Below are positions 22,799 through 32,247 of a DNA stretch of 64,000 bases, piece after piece. The number at the start of each line of letters is the position of its first letter. The stretch's first letter is position 1. The DNA comes from an uncultured Alphaproteobacteria bacterium (GTDB taxonomy: Bacteria > Pseudomonadota > Alphaproteobacteria > GCA-2731375), in NCBI GenBank assembly GCA_951812805.1, contig CATOSZ010000010.1, forward strand, positions 1-64,000, given 5' to 3'. Both the position numbers and the translations under genes were made by a program. The notes below the pieces were generated by a model. The model was not told the origin of the DNA. It ran no database searches and was given only the letters and a program-made list of their open reading frames with translations.

Positions 22799-24285
22799 CA
22801 GAAGCGCGGCAGCTCGGGGAACGGCAGCTGGCCGCCGCTCACGTGCATGCGGCCGAGTTCGGCGCAGCGGCGCAGCTGCGGGAACACCTTGCCGGGGTTG
22901 AGGCGGCTCTCCGGATCGAAGGCGCATTTGACCCGCATCTGCTGGTCGAGATCCGTCTCGGTGAACATCTCCCCCATCAGGTCGCGTTTCTCGACCCCGA
23001 CCCCGTGCTCGCCGGTCAGCACGCCGCCGACCTCGACGCAAAGCTTCAGGATCTCCGCGCCGAAGGCCTCCGCCCGTTCCAGCTCGTCCGCCTGGTTCGC
23101 GTCATAGAGGATCAGCGGATGCAGGTTGCCGTCGCCCGCGTGGAAGACGTTGGCGACGCGCAGGCCGTACTTCGTGCTCATTTCCGCCATCCGCTTCAAC
23201 ACGAGCGGCAGCTGGCGGCGCGGGATGGTGCCGTCCATGCAGTAATAGTCCGGGCTGATGCGCCCGACCGCGGGGAACGCGGCCTTGCGGCCGGCCCAGA
23301 AGCGCAGGCGTTCCTCCTCGCTGCCGGAGACCCGCAGGCTGGCGGCCCCGCAAGCCTCGGCGATGTCGCGCACCGTTTCGGTCAGGTGTTCGACCTCGAT
23401 TGCGGGTCCGTCGAGTTCGACGATCAGCAGACTTTCGACGTCGAGGGGATAGCCGGCGTTGCAGAACGCCTCGGCCGCATGGATCGCGTCACGGTCCATC
23501 ATCTCCAGCCCGCCCGGAATGATGCCGCCTGCGATGATGCGGCCGACGCATTCCGCCGCGTCCTCGTTCGAGGGGAAGCCGATCAGCAGGGCCGCCGCCG
23601 TCTCCGGGCGGCGCAGGATGCGCACCGTGACCTCGGTGATGACGCCGAGCAGCCCCTCCGACCCGGTCAGCAGGCCGAGCAGGTCATAGCCCTCGGAATC
23701 CAGATGCTTGCCGCCGAGACGCAGCACCTCGCCGTTCATCAGCACGACCTCGAGGCCGAGGATGTTATTCGTCGTCAGCCCGTACTTCAGGCAATGCACG
23801 CCGCCCGAATTCTCGGCGACGTTGCCGCCGATGGTGCAGGCGATCTGGCTGGAGGGATCGGGCGCGTAGTAGAAGCCTTCCGCCTCGACGGCCTGGGTGA
23901 TGGCGAGGTTGGTGACGCCCGGCTGCACGCAGGCCACCCGGTTGGGATAGTCGACCTCCAGGATCTGCTTGAACTTGCCGAGGCCGAGGATGATCCCGTC
24001 GGCGAGCGGCAGGGCGCCGCCCGAGAGCGAGGTGCCGGCGCCGCGCGGCACCACCTTGATCCCGCGCCGGTCGCAGAGCGCCAGGATCGCCGAGACCTCC
24101 GCCGTCGTCTCCGGCAGCACCACCAGCAGCGGGCGCTGGCGATAGGCGGTGAGGCCGTCCGATTCGTAGGCGCGCAGGGCGGTTTCGTCGACCACGACGT
24201 TCTCGGGCCGGGTGAGGGCGCGAAGCTCGTCGACCAGGGCCTCGCGCTGGGCGAAGGCGCTTTCCTCCGGCGCTGGCATTCGCAT
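22798..24285 (-). CDS. glcD: Glycolate oxidase subunit GlcD (FAD-linked oxidase)
   Basis: 495 residues, matching GlcD. FAD/PCMH signatures are VVPRGAGTSLSGGALPLAD, SQIACTIGGNVAENSGGVHC, GLTTNNILGLEVVLMNGEVL, the covalent/active-site region FHAGDGNLHPLILYD, and the terminal DLDQQMRVKCAFDPESRLNPGK split over two lines. ATG 24285 is preferred over the in-frame GTG at 24309 because AGAGGGAGC lies correctly before it. It is first in the glcDEF operon. No glcC regulator or glcB is adjacent. Confidence 0.95.
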   Translation of the reverse strand: MRMPAPEESAFAQREALVDELRALTRPENVVVDETALRAYESDGLTAYRQRPLLVVLPETTAEVSAILALCDRRGIKVVPRGAGTSLSGGALPLADGIILGLGKFKQILEVDYPNRVACVQPGVTNLAITQAVEAEGFYYAPDPSSQIACTIGGNVAENSGGVHCLKYGLTTNNILGLEVVLMNGEVLRLGGKHLDSEGYDLLGLLTGSEGLLGVITEVTVRILRRPETAAALLIGFPSNEDAAECVGRIIAGGIIPGGLEMMDRDAIHAAEAFCNAGYPLDVESLLIVELDGPAIEVEHLTETVRDIAEACGAASLRVSGSEEERLRFWAGRKAAFPAVGRISPDYYCMDGTIPRRQLPLVLKRMAEMSTKYGLRVANVFHAGDGNLHPLILYDANQADELERAEAFGAEILKLCVEVGGVLTGEHGVGVEKRDLMGEMFTETDLDQQMRVKCAFDPESRLNPGKVFPQLRRCAELGRMHVSGGQLPFPELPRF

Positions 24286-24369
24286 CGGCTTGCTCCCTCT
24301 TCGCTTCACCGCGCCGCACTATACCCGGATCCGCGCAGCTTCGGAGCCCATTTGCGGAAGCGTGATGGC

Positions 24370-25281
24370 TCAGGGCTCTTCCTCCATCAATGGCAGCGCG
24401 TCGAGGTCGTCGACCACCGCCTCGATGTAGGGCTTGCCCATATAGGCCGCCAGCTGGCGCGCCCGGCCGCGCGCCTCGAAGGCGTTGTCGTAGGCGCCGA
24501 GCTCGTCCGCATGCGCGCCGACCAGCAGGACCTTGAAGCTGTGCATGGGGCCGCTGTTCGAGCGGTCCGTACCGCTCGCCGTGTCGGCATAGGTCACCCG
24601 GTGTTCGACCGTCACGCCCTCGATCTCGCCGTACGGCAGGCTGCGACGGCGGCGAAGCCCGAGGCAGCCGAGATCCTTGTGGATGGCCGATTCACGGCTG
24701 GACAGCGTCGTGCACGCCCGAAAGCCGACGATCATCGCGGCGACCAGGGTCATCGCCAGCATCGCGACGATTTCGCCCGGGCCGGGCACAGCCCCGTGCT
24801 GGACACCGGCGAGGCCCAGAATGATCACCGCCCCGAACAGCCAGCAGAAGACGGTGATCGACCAGGCGGCGGCCCCGCCGCCGAGCCTCTCGGCGACCAC
24901 ATCCGCCAGAGGGCTGAGAGGCAACGGATCGGCCCACCGGTCCGCACTGACGACCCGTCGGTGTTCGCGGTGGCCGTCCGAATCGACGCTGAGCACGACG
25001 AGCGAATCGCCGAGACCGGCCTCGACCGTTCTCTCGGCCGCCCGCAGCCCGCCAGCCCGCGCCGTCATCCGGGCGACGAACGCGGCGAGGCCGAAGACCA
25101 GGACGCTCGCGCCGGCGACGACGAGCGACATGTCGAGATTGCTCGCCCCCTCGCCGGTAACGTACTCGGCGGCGAGGTCCGGGCCGGCCTGCGCCAGCCC
25201 GATGATAGCGGCGCCCCACTGGACGATGCGCGCACCGAGGCGGACGCGGCCCATGGTCCGCTCGAACTCATCCCCGGCCAT
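24370..25281 (-). CDS. Hypothetical membrane protein, 303 aa
   Basis: The family is not recognised. Four hydrophobic segments are visible: one around residues 18-36 (IVQWGAAIIGLAQAGP), one at 51-72 (MSLVVAGASVLVFGLAAFVA) and a hairpin pair at ~136-190 (SITVFCWLFGAVIILGLAG, MLAMTLVAAMIVGFRA). The C-terminal ~110 residues are soluble and alternate short strands (LPYGEIEGVTVEHRVTYAD, HSFKVLLVGAHADELGAY), resembling a PH-like domain after a membrane hairpin. This organisation occurs in bacterial PH-domain membrane proteins, but the match is only by appearance. It is divergent from the FAD oxidoreductase gene. Confidence 0.7.
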   Translation of the reverse strand: MAGDEFERTMGRVRLGARIVQWGAAIIGLAQAGPDLAAEYVTGEGASNLDMSLVVAGASVLVFGLAAFVARMTARAGGLRAAERTVEAGLGDSLVVLSVDSDGHREHRRVVSADRWADPLPLSPLADVVAERLGGGAAAWSITVFCWLFGAVIILGLAGVQHGAVPGPGEIVAMLAMTLVAAMIVGFRACTTLSSRESAIHKDLGCLGLRRRRSLPYGEIEGVTVEHRVTYADTASGTDRSNSGPMHSFKVLLVGAHADELGAYDNAFEARGRARQLAAYMGKPYIEAVVDDLDALPLMEEEP

Positions 25282-25470
25282 TATCGGACCCTGCGAACCG
25301 CGTCGCCGCAGTTCCCCGCGTCGCTCCCGGCGATAACTTTCTCCATCCGATCGAGCCCCCCTCGATGGTCACGCGCTACACGCTGGCAGCATACCAAAGG
25401 GCGGCTTGTCCAGGACAGGCGCCGGGCGGATGATGCGCGCAACGGAGATCGAGCGGGCAGGAGGGACGGT

Positions 25471-26583
25471 ATGGCCGAATTCGTCATCGTCGGCGGTGGG
25501 GTCTACGGCATGGCGACGGCATGGCATTTGGCCCGCGCCGGGGCCGAGGTATCGGTTTTGGAGCGAAAGGCGATCGCGTCCGGTGCTTCGGGCGGCCCGG
25601 GGCGGCGCGGCGTGCGGGCCAACGGGCGCGATCACCGCGAGTTGCCGTTGATGCGGGCGGCCTTTCCGCTTTGGGAAAGCTTGCACGAGATCCTGCAATG
25701 CGACGGCCTGTTCGAGCGTACCGGCAACCTCAGGCTGACCCGCCGCGAACAGGACGTGCCCGCCGCCCGCGCGCAGGCGGCGATGCAGAACCGGGCGGGC
25801 ATCGAAACCCATGTCCTGGACGCCCGCCAGCTCCGCGCGCTGGAGCCGCACGTCGAAGCGGCGACGTTGGGGGCGATCTTCTGCCCGGGCGACGGCGCGT
25901 CCGACCACACCCGCACCACCCGGGCCTACGCCGCCGCCGCCGGGCGCGCCGGCGCCCGGATCCGGGAAGCCGTGGAGGTGGTCGAGATCATCGACGACGA
26001 CGCGCGGGCCACGGGCATTCGCACGGCGGCGGGCGAAGTCGTCGAAGCGGCGCGTGGCGTCATCGTGCTGTCGAACTGGTCCGTCGGCGACCTGCTCGGC
26101 CCGCGGGCCGCCTTTCCGGTCTGGAGCGAGGCGTTCCAGGTCCTGCTCAGCCGCCCGCTCGCGGACATGCCCGTGCGCCATGTCGTCGGGCATGCCAGCC
26201 GGACGCTGTCGCTGAAGCCGGAAGCGGGCAACCGCCTGATGATCTCCGGCGGGCACCGCGGCCATTATGACCGGGAGAGCCACGTCGGCACCGCGCTGCC
26301 CGACGCCATCGCCGCCAATGTCGCGGAGGCCGTCGCGACCTATCCCACGCTCGCCGGCATCGAGATCGAGACCGCCGACGCGGGCCATCTGGAAAGCGTC
26401 TCGCTGGACCAGATCCCGGTGATCGACCGGGCGCCGGGATGCGAAAACCTGTGGTTCGCCACGGGCTGGTGCGGACACGGCTGGGCCATCGCGCCGGTCG
26501 TCGCGGATCTTCTAGCCCGCTTCGTGATCGAGGGGCTTCGCCCCGACCTGCTGGCACCCTTCGCGCTGTCGCGGTTTGCCTAA
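25471..26583 (+). CDS. FAD-dependent amine/amino-acid oxidoreductase (DAO family)
   Basis: 370 residues of the glycine oxidase / sarcosine oxidase beta / D-amino-acid dehydrogenase fold. The Rossmann FAD motif is VIVGGGVYGMATAWHLARAG, followed by the acidic ribose-binding residue in VLERKAIASGASGGPGRRGV. The C-terminal QIPVIDRAPGCENLWFATGW and GHGWAIAPVVADLLARF are the usual substrate/FAD contacts. It starts at ATG 25471 after a GGCAGGAGGGACGG ribosome-binding region. Substrate unknown; neighbours give no pathway link. Confidence 0.88.
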   Translation: MAEFVIVGGGVYGMATAWHLARAGAEVSVLERKAIASGASGGPGRRGVRANGRDHRELPLMRAAFPLWESLHEILQCDGLFERTGNLRLTRREQDVPAARAQAAMQNRAGIETHVLDARQLRALEPHVEAATLGAIFCPGDGASDHTRTTRAYAAAAGRAGARIREAVEVVEIIDDDARATGIRTAAGEVVEAARGVIVLSNWSVGDLLGPRAAFPVWSEAFQVLLSRPLADMPVRHVVGHASRTLSLKPEAGNRLMISGGHRGHYDRESHVGTALPDAIAANVAEAVATYPTLAGIEIETADAGHLESVSLDQIPVIDRAPGCENLWFATGWCGHGWAIAPVVADLLARFVIEGLRPDLLAPFALSRFA

Positions 26584-26683
26584 GATGAAGGGCTGAAAGA
26601 AAGTTCCAGCTTGGCGACGGCGCCGGGGATTTTCAGAGTCTTAATCGCTATGCTTCGCGCGACATGGACGCGGAGCAGCGCGG

Positions 26684-28561
26684 ATGACCGACACCAGCGT
26701 CGAGCGACGTCTCTCGACCATTCTGGCGGCCGACGTGGTCGGCTACAGCCGGCTGGTCGGTCTGGACGAAGCCGGCACCGTCGCCGCGATCAAACGTCAT
26801 ATCGCCGAACTGGTCGAGCCGAAGGCCATGCAGTACCGCGGCCGTATCGTCAAGCTGATGGGCGACGGCCTGCTGATGGAATTCACGAGCGTCGTCGACG
26901 CCGTGCTGTTCGCCGTCGAGATGCAGGGCGGCATGTCGTTGCGCAACGACGGCCTGGCGGAAAACCAGCGGATCGTCTTCCGCATCGGCGTCAACATCGG
27001 CGACATCATCGTCGACGGCGACGACATCCACGGCGACGGCGTCAACGTCGCCGCCCGCCTGGAGGCGATGGCCGATCCGGGCGGGATCCTGCTCTCGGAG
27101 GCGACCCATGCCCAGGTCCGGGGCAAGCTCGACCTCAACTTCGAATCCCTGGGCGAGCGGGAGGCCAAGAACATCGCCCAGCCGATCGCCGTCTGCCGGG
27201 TGCTGATGGATGAAAAAGCCTCCAGCCGGATGACCGAAATCCAGGCGATTGAACGCCGCCACCGGCGCACCCTGGTACCATTGGCAGCGGCCTTGGGCCT
27301 CGCCCTCGTGCTGATCGGTGGCGGTGTCGGATGGTGGTGGACGCAAGCCTCGCAAACGACGGACCCGACCGTGCTGGCCGTGCCCGACAAGCCCTCGGTG
27401 GTGGTCCTGCCGCTGGAGAACCGTTCCGGCGATGCGGCGCAGGACGGCCTCGCCGGCGCCATATCGGAGGACATCACGGCGGGGCTGGCCCGCTTCGGCG
27501 AACTCTTCGTGATCTCACCCGATTCGGCCGCCCGCTACCGCGACGGCAGCAAGACGCCACGGGAAATCGGCCGCGCCCTCGGCGTCGGCCATGTCATGAG
27601 CGGCGGCATGCAGCGCGCCGGCGACCGGCTGCGCGTCACCGTGCGGCTGATCGAGGCGGAAAGCGAAGCCCAGGTCTGGAGCGAGAAATACGACCGCAAG
27701 GTGGACGACCTGTTCCTGGTGCAGGACGAAATCGTCCAGGCCGCGGTCACCGCGCTCGGCGAGACGATTTGGAAGAGCGCGGCGATCCGCCTCGCCGCCA
27801 AGCCGATCAAGGATTTCGCCGCTTACGACTATTTCCTCAAGGGCAAGGAGGTCTTCCACAAGCTGACCCCCGACGCGAACCGGGAGGCCCGCGGGCTGCT
27901 GGCGAAGTCCGTCGCCCTCGATCCCGATCTCGGCGATGCCCACGTCGGCCTCGCCTGGACGCAATACATCGAGGTGCGCGCGCAATGGACGACGACGGGC
28001 GAGGCGCCGCTGGCCCGCGCCGACGCCCATCTCGCGACGGCGCAGGAAAAGCTGGGGGAGAACGAGGGCATCCACCGGCTGAAATCAAAGATCGCGCAGG
28101 CCCGCGGCCAGTTCGACAAGGCGCTCACCCACGGCAAGCGGGCGCTCGAACTCAACCCCAACGACGGCGACCTGATGGCGAGCTACGGCCAGATGCTGAC
28201 CACCTCGGGTGAGATGGCCGAGGCGCGGCGCTGGATCGAGGACGCGATACGGCGCAACCCGCATTTTCCGGGCTGGTACGCCTCCGCCCTCTCGGCCGTG
28301 CAGTATCTGGAGAAGGACTACGCCGGCGCCGTCACGACATTGAACCGCATTGCCAAACTCGCGATCTGGGACCGACGCTATCTCGCGGCGAGCCATGCCC
28401 AGCTCGGCGACGCGGCCGAGGCCAAGGCGCAGGTCGATGCCGTGCTGGCGAAGAACCCGGACTTCACCCTCGCCAAGTACGCGCCGACGATCAAGTTCCG
28501 CCGCCCGGCCGATTCCGAGCATTTGATCGACGGCCTGCGGAAGGCGGGCTTCCCGGAATAG
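26684..28561 (+). CDS. Class III adenylate/guanylate cyclase with TPR region
   Basis: 625 residues. The cyclase domain (~5-180) has RRLSTILAADVVGYSRL (first metal Asp), IVKLMGDGLLMEF (substrate Lys and second metal Asp), FRIGVNIGDII and GDGVNVAARLEAMADPGGI with the transition-state residues N and R. A transmembrane helix lies at ~206-226 (LVPLAAALGLALVLIGGGVG). After it comes a region typical of these proteins (FVISPDSAARYR, VGHVMSGGMQRAGDRLRV), then several TPRs. It should make a cyclic nucleotide at the inner membrane in response to an unknown signal. Solitary, divergent from no regulator. Confidence 0.92.
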   Translation: MTDTSVERRLSTILAADVVGYSRLVGLDEAGTVAAIKRHIAELVEPKAMQYRGRIVKLMGDGLLMEFTSVVDAVLFAVEMQGGMSLRNDGLAENQRIVFRIGVNIGDIIVDGDDIHGDGVNVAARLEAMADPGGILLSEATHAQVRGKLDLNFESLGEREAKNIAQPIAVCRVLMDEKASSRMTEIQAIERRHRRTLVPLAAALGLALVLIGGGVGWWWTQASQTTDPTVLAVPDKPSVVVLPLENRSGDAAQDGLAGAISEDITAGLARFGELFVISPDSAARYRDGSKTPREIGRALGVGHVMSGGMQRAGDRLRVTVRLIEAESEAQVWSEKYDRKVDDLFLVQDEIVQAAVTALGETIWKSAAIRLAAKPIKDFAAYDYFLKGKEVFHKLTPDANREARGLLAKSVALDPDLGDAHVGLAWTQYIEVRAQWTTTGEAPLARADAHLATAQEKLGENEGIHRLKSKIAQARGQFDKALTHGKRALELNPNDGDLMASYGQMLTTSGEMAEARRWIEDAIRRNPHFPGWYASALSAVQYLEKDYAGAVTTLNRIAKLAIWDRRYLAASHAQLGDAAEAKAQVDAVLAKNPDFTLAKYAPTIKFRRPADSEHLIDGLRKAGFPE

Positions 28562-28574
28562 CGGCCGCGACGGG

Positions 28575-29342
28575 TCAGTCGATGAACTGTTCGCGGAGGA
28601 TTCGTTCCTCCAGCCCGTGTTCGGGATCGAACAGCACCTGGAAGCCGATCTCGCGGTCCTCGACGACCTCGACATGGACGACGTCGCGCACCTCGAAACT
28701 GTCGGCGACGGCGCTGACGGGGCGTTTGGGCGGGTTCAGGATTTCGAAATCGACCCGGGCGACGCGGGGCAGCAGGGCGCCGCGCCAGCGCCGGGGCCGG
28801 AAGGCGCTGATCGGCGTCAGCGCCAGGATCCCCGCCTCCAGCGGCAGGATCGGCCCGTAGGCGGAGACGTTGTAGGCGGTGGAGCCGGCGGGCGTCGCCA
28901 CCATCACGCCGTCGCAGACCAGCGCTTCCAGCCGGGTGCGGCCGTCGATGGCGATGCGGATCTTGGCCGCCTGCTGGGTCTGGCGGAACAGCGAGACCTC
29001 GTTGATCGCCAGGGCCTCGGTCACCGCCCCCTCGATATCACGGGCGAACATGCGCAGGGGATGCAGCAAGGCCATCTCGGCCCCGTCCAGCCGTTCGGCC
29101 AGCGCGTCGGGGCGATACTCGTTCATCAGGAAGCCGACCGAGCCGAGGTTCATGCCGTAGATCGGCACGTCCCGGCCGGTGTTCTCGTGCAGGGTCTTCA
29201 GCATGAAGCCGTCGCCGCCGAGCGCCACGACGACCTCGGCCTCCTCCGGCGGGACGGCGGCATGGCGCGCGGACAGCTCGGCCAGCGCCGCCTCGGCTTC
29301 CGGCGCGTCGCTCGCGACCAGGGCGATCTTCTCGAAGGACAT
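28575..29342 (-). CDS. nadK: NAD kinase
   Basis: 255 residues, the short alphaproteobacterial NadK form. It phosphorylates NAD+ to NADP+ using ATP. Signatures are VVALGGDGFMLKTLHE (GGDG), YGMNLGSVGFLMNEY, ALAINEVSLFRQ (NE motif), LVCDGVMVATPAGSTAYN and a C-terminal VSAVADSFEVRDVVHVEV. It overlaps nothing, ends 14 nt after the convergent cyclase stop and is divergent from the 29510 gene. No unusual residues were seen. Confidence 0.95.
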   Translation of the reverse strand: MSFEKIALVASDAPEAEAALAELSARHAAVPPEEAEVVVALGGDGFMLKTLHENTGRDVPIYGMNLGSVGFLMNEYRPDALAERLDGAEMALLHPLRMFARDIEGAVTEALAINEVSLFRQTQQAAKIRIAIDGRTRLEALVCDGVMVATPAGSTAYNVSAYGPILPLEAGILALTPISAFRPRRWRGALLPRVARVDFEILNPPKRPVSAVADSFEVRDVVHVEVVEDREIGFQVLFDPEHGLEERILREQFID

Positions 29343-29509
29343 GGCAGGCCGTTGCCCCGAAGCGGGGCCTCGGCCCCCGGTTGCCGGCGAGTATATCCGA
29401 GGTTGCCCGGTGTTCCAGAGCTCCCGCGCGTGGGTGTTGCCGGGCCGCCCGCCCGGCCCGCATAATGAGCCCCGGAATCAAGCGGGGCCCGCGCGCCCGG
29501 GAGGCCTTC

Positions 29510-29980
29510 ATGCGTATCGTTCTCGCCACCCTGCTGCTGGCGGCCCTCGCCGGCGGCGCCGTTCAGGCCAAGGACCGCCACGCCGGCTACTACTATCCCC
29601 CGGTCACCAGTACGGAGACCTATGAGGCCCGTGCCCAGGTGCTGGAGGAGGCGGAGCGGCAATTGCGCATCGGCTTCATCGTCGCCCAGACGGCACTGCA
29701 GGCGAAGCGGGACTATCCGCCGCGCTTCGCCATGTACGCCAAGGGCGGGGAAGCGCAAAAGCTGATCATCGTCGGCCTGGACGGGGAGAGTTTCCGCACC
29801 CTCTACCGGGCCCGTGCGGTGCTGGCGCAACTGACCGCCCGGGCCCGCAAGAGCGACCTGTTCCAGGACCTCGCCGTGCAGGACCTCTTCACCTTCTTCG
29901 ACCTCGCCCGCATGCTCGGCTTCACGCAGATCACAGTGACCGACGGCGACCAGTACGCCCACCAGATCATGCTGCGCTGA
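29510..29980 (+). CDS. Secreted hypothetical protein, 156 aa
   Basis: The first ~20 residues are a clear signal peptide (MRIVLATLLLAALAGGAVQA) followed by KDRHAGYYYPPVTSTETY. The mature part is a mixed alpha/beta domain with motifs RIGFIVAQTALQAK, PPRFAMYAKGGEAQKLIIVG, YRARAVLAQLTARAR and FTFFDLARMLGFTQITVTDG. I recall similar proteins in Rhodospirillales labelled only as hypothetical or, dubiously, as molybdopterin-related. No catalytic motif is visible. The GTG start of the TRAP permease is 30 nt downstream, so co-transcription is possible. Confidence 0.75.
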   Translation: MRIVLATLLLAALAGGAVQAKDRHAGYYYPPVTSTETYEARAQVLEEAERQLRIGFIVAQTALQAKRDYPPRFAMYAKGGEAQKLIIVGLDGESFRTLYRARAVLAQLTARARKSDLFQDLAVQDLFTFFDLARMLGFTQITVTDGDQYAHQIMLR

Positions 29981-30010
29981 CGCCTCGCGCCGCCGCTAGA
30001 GGCGCGCGCC

Positions 30011-31369
30011 GTGCTGCTCTTCCTGCTGCCGCTGGCGATGTTCGTCTGCCTGGCGGTGTTGATGTTCACCAGCCTGCCCGTGGCCTACATCCTCGGCGGG
30101 CTGGCGCTGATCTTTGCCGGCATCGGCTGGACGCTGGGCCTGTTCCAGCCCATCGAGTTCCTCAACATGGTGGCGCGGATCTGGGCGCCGGCGGAGAATT
30201 TGGCCCTGATCGCGGTGCCCTGCTTCATCTTCATGGGCGTGATGCTGGAGCGGAGCGAGATCGCCGCCGACCTGCTGCGCACCCTGCAATACCTGCTGCG
30301 CCGGGTGCCGGGCGGCCTCGCGCTGTCGATCACGGTAATGAGCACGATCATGGCGGCGATCACCGGCATCGTCGGTGCCTCGGTGGTAATGATGACGATC
30401 ATCGCGCTGCCGACCATGCTGCGGCTCGGCTATCACCCGGCGCTGGCGACCGGGACGATCGCCGCCTCCTCGACCCTCGGCATTCTGATCCCGCCCTCGA
30501 TCCTGCTGGTCTTCATGTCGGACATGCTGGCGATCTCCGAGGGCGTGCTGTTCGCCTCGGCCTTGTTCCCGGGGCTGATGCTGTCGGCCCTCTATCTCGC
30601 CTACATCCTCGCGATTTCTACCGTTCGCCCGCACCTGGCCCCGCGGCTGGCGCGCGACGAGGATCGCCCCGCGGGCGAGGTGGCGGCCATGGTGGCGGGC
30701 GGCCTGCTGCCGCCCGCGGTGCTGATCTTCCTGGTGCTCGGCTCGATCTTCGCCGGCATCGCCACCATCACCGAGTCGGCCGCGGTCGGCGTCGTCGGCA
30801 CCATTCTCATCGCCGCCTGGCGCGGCCGGCTCTCACGCCGGGTCCTGAACGAGGCGCTGCAACGCTCCGCCCTGATGATCGGCATGATCTTCATGCTGCT
30901 GATCGGGGCGACCTGTTTTTCCTACGTCTTCCGCATCCTCGGCGGGGACGAGGTGATCCTCGAGCTGATCGATCCCGACCGGCTCGGCCCCTGGACCGTG
31001 ATGGTCGTGCTGATGGCGACCATCTTCCTGATGGGGTTCTTCTTCGACGTGCTGGAGATCCTGCTGGTCGTCGTGCCGGTCTTCGCCCCGATCGTCGAGC
31101 GGCTCGACTTCGGCGCCCACCTGCCCCAGGGCGACGTCATCTACTGGTTTTCCATGCTGATCGCGGTGAACCTGCAAACCAGTTTTCTCACCCCGCCGAT
31201 GGGCATTGCGCTGTTCTATATGAAGAGCGCGGCGCCGCCGGAGGTCGAGATGAAGCAGATCTACCTCGGCATCATCCCCTTCGTGTTGTTGCAGCTGCTG
31301 GCCGTTGCCCTTCTGATGATGTTTCCCGAGGTCGCGATGTGGTTGCCGCACGCGCTGTTCGACTATTGA
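30011..31369 (+). CDS. dctM: TRAP transporter large permease (DctM/UacT type)
   Basis: 452 residues with ~12 membrane helices from a GTG start (MLLFLLPLAMFVCLAVL...). Family signatures are AENLALIAVPCFIFMGVMLE, GASVVMMTIIALPTML, AASSTLGILIPPSILLVFMS, GATCFSYVFRILGG and LIAVNLQTSFLTPPMGIALF with the conserved Thr-Pro-Pro. TRAP systems import organic acids with Na+ and need a small permease (DctQ) and a periplasmic binding protein (DctP). Neither is adjacent: upstream is a secreted hypothetical gene and downstream an enoyl-CoA hydratase-like gene. The partners are probably elsewhere; the substrate is unknown. Confidence 0.93.
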   Translation: MLLFLLPLAMFVCLAVLMFTSLPVAYILGGLALIFAGIGWTLGLFQPIEFLNMVARIWAPAENLALIAVPCFIFMGVMLERSEIAADLLRTLQYLLRRVPGGLALSITVMSTIMAAITGIVGASVVMMTIIALPTMLRLGYHPALATGTIAASSTLGILIPPSILLVFMSDMLAISEGVLFASALFPGLMLSALYLAYILAISTVRPHLAPRLARDEDRPAGEVAAMVAGGLLPPAVLIFLVLGSIFAGIATITESAAVGVVGTILIAAWRGRLSRRVLNEALQRSALMIGMIFMLLIGATCFSYVFRILGGDEVILELIDPDRLGPWTVMVVLMATIFLMGFFFDVLEILLVVVPVFAPIVERLDFGAHLPQGDVIYWFSMLIAVNLQTSFLTPPMGIALFYMKSAAPPEVEMKQIYLGIIPFVLLQLLAVALLMMFPEVAMWLPHALFDY

Positions 31370-31444
31370 GGCCGGCGACTTGACAGGTCCCGGGCGAGAG
31401 GCGATTCCCAGGGTCGGAAACCGACGGACGAGGAGAGTGACGGG

Positions 31445-32200
31445 ATGAGCTTGATCAGGGTCGAACGCCAGGGCGCGGCGCGGGTGGTAACGATGGCGCG
31501 GCCGGAGAAGCGCAATGCCATCAATCCCGAGATGATGGCGGAACTCCGCAGCGTCTTCGAACGCGCGCCGGAGGCGGACGAACGCCTCGCCGTGTTGCGG
31601 GCCGAGGGCACCGTGTTCAGCGCCGGCCTGCAGCTTTCGACCTCGGGTGTCGAGCCGGGCGAGGCGGACCGCATCGAGGCCATGTTCACCGCCGTGCAGA
31701 ACTATCCCCTGCCCGTCGTCGCCGTGGTCCAGGGCCCGGCCATCGCCGGCGGCTGCGAGCTGGCGCTGCATTGCGATTTCGTCATCGCCGACGAGACGGC
31801 ACCCTTCGCCATGCCGCTCGCGCAGCTGGGCGTGGCGACGACCTGGTTCCTGACCAAGAAACTGATGGAGACGGCGGGCGCCGTGACGACGCGGGAGCTG
31901 CTGCTGCTGGGCGAGCCGTTGAATGGCGGGCGCCTCTGTGATTTGGGCGTCATCGCCCGGGCCTGTCCGGCCGATGCGCTGGAGGCGACGGCCGCCGAGG
32001 TGATCGATCGGCTGTCGCGCAACGCGCCGATGTCGCTGCGCACCATGAAGGCGATCATGCTGCAACAGGCGGCCTTCTATTTCGATCTGGACCGCGGCGA
32101 GACCGATGCCCTGGTCACCGAGGTCTACGCTTCGAAAGACGCGGTCGAAGGCGTCGCCGCCAAGATGGAACGGCGGCAGGCGAGCTTCAGCGGAAGCTGA
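31445..32200 (+). CDS. Enoyl-CoA hydratase/isomerase family protein
   Basis: 251 residues of the crotonase fold. Markers are the opening ARVVTMARPEKRNAINPEMM, the first oxyanion-hole segment FSAGLQLSTSG, the second AIAGGCELALHCDFVIADE and FAMPLAQLGVATTW. The usual catalytic Glu residues are not all in their standard context (FAMPLAQLG instead of FG.PE..LG). It may therefore be a hydratase-like isomerase or a non-canonical family member. It is 75 nt downstream of the TRAP permease on the same strand; whether they share a substrate is unknown. Confidence 0.85.
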   Translation: MSLIRVERQGAARVVTMARPEKRNAINPEMMAELRSVFERAPEADERLAVLRAEGTVFSAGLQLSTSGVEPGEADRIEAMFTAVQNYPLPVVAVVQGPAIAGGCELALHCDFVIADETAPFAMPLAQLGVATTWFLTKKLMETAGAVTTRELLLLGEPLNGGRLCDLGVIARACPADALEATAAEVIDRLSRNAPMSLRTMKAIMLQQAAFYFDLDRGETDALVTEVYASKDAVEGVAAKMERRQASFSGS

Positions 32201-32247
32201 GGCCCGGCGGCGCGGGGAGCGGGGCGATCGAAGCCCGGGGCAAACCG

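Noticed and set aside
22843..26583. A 1246-codon open frame on the plus strand
   Set aside because: Most of it is antisense to glcD and the membrane-protein gene; the real gene is the FAD oxidoreductase from 25471.
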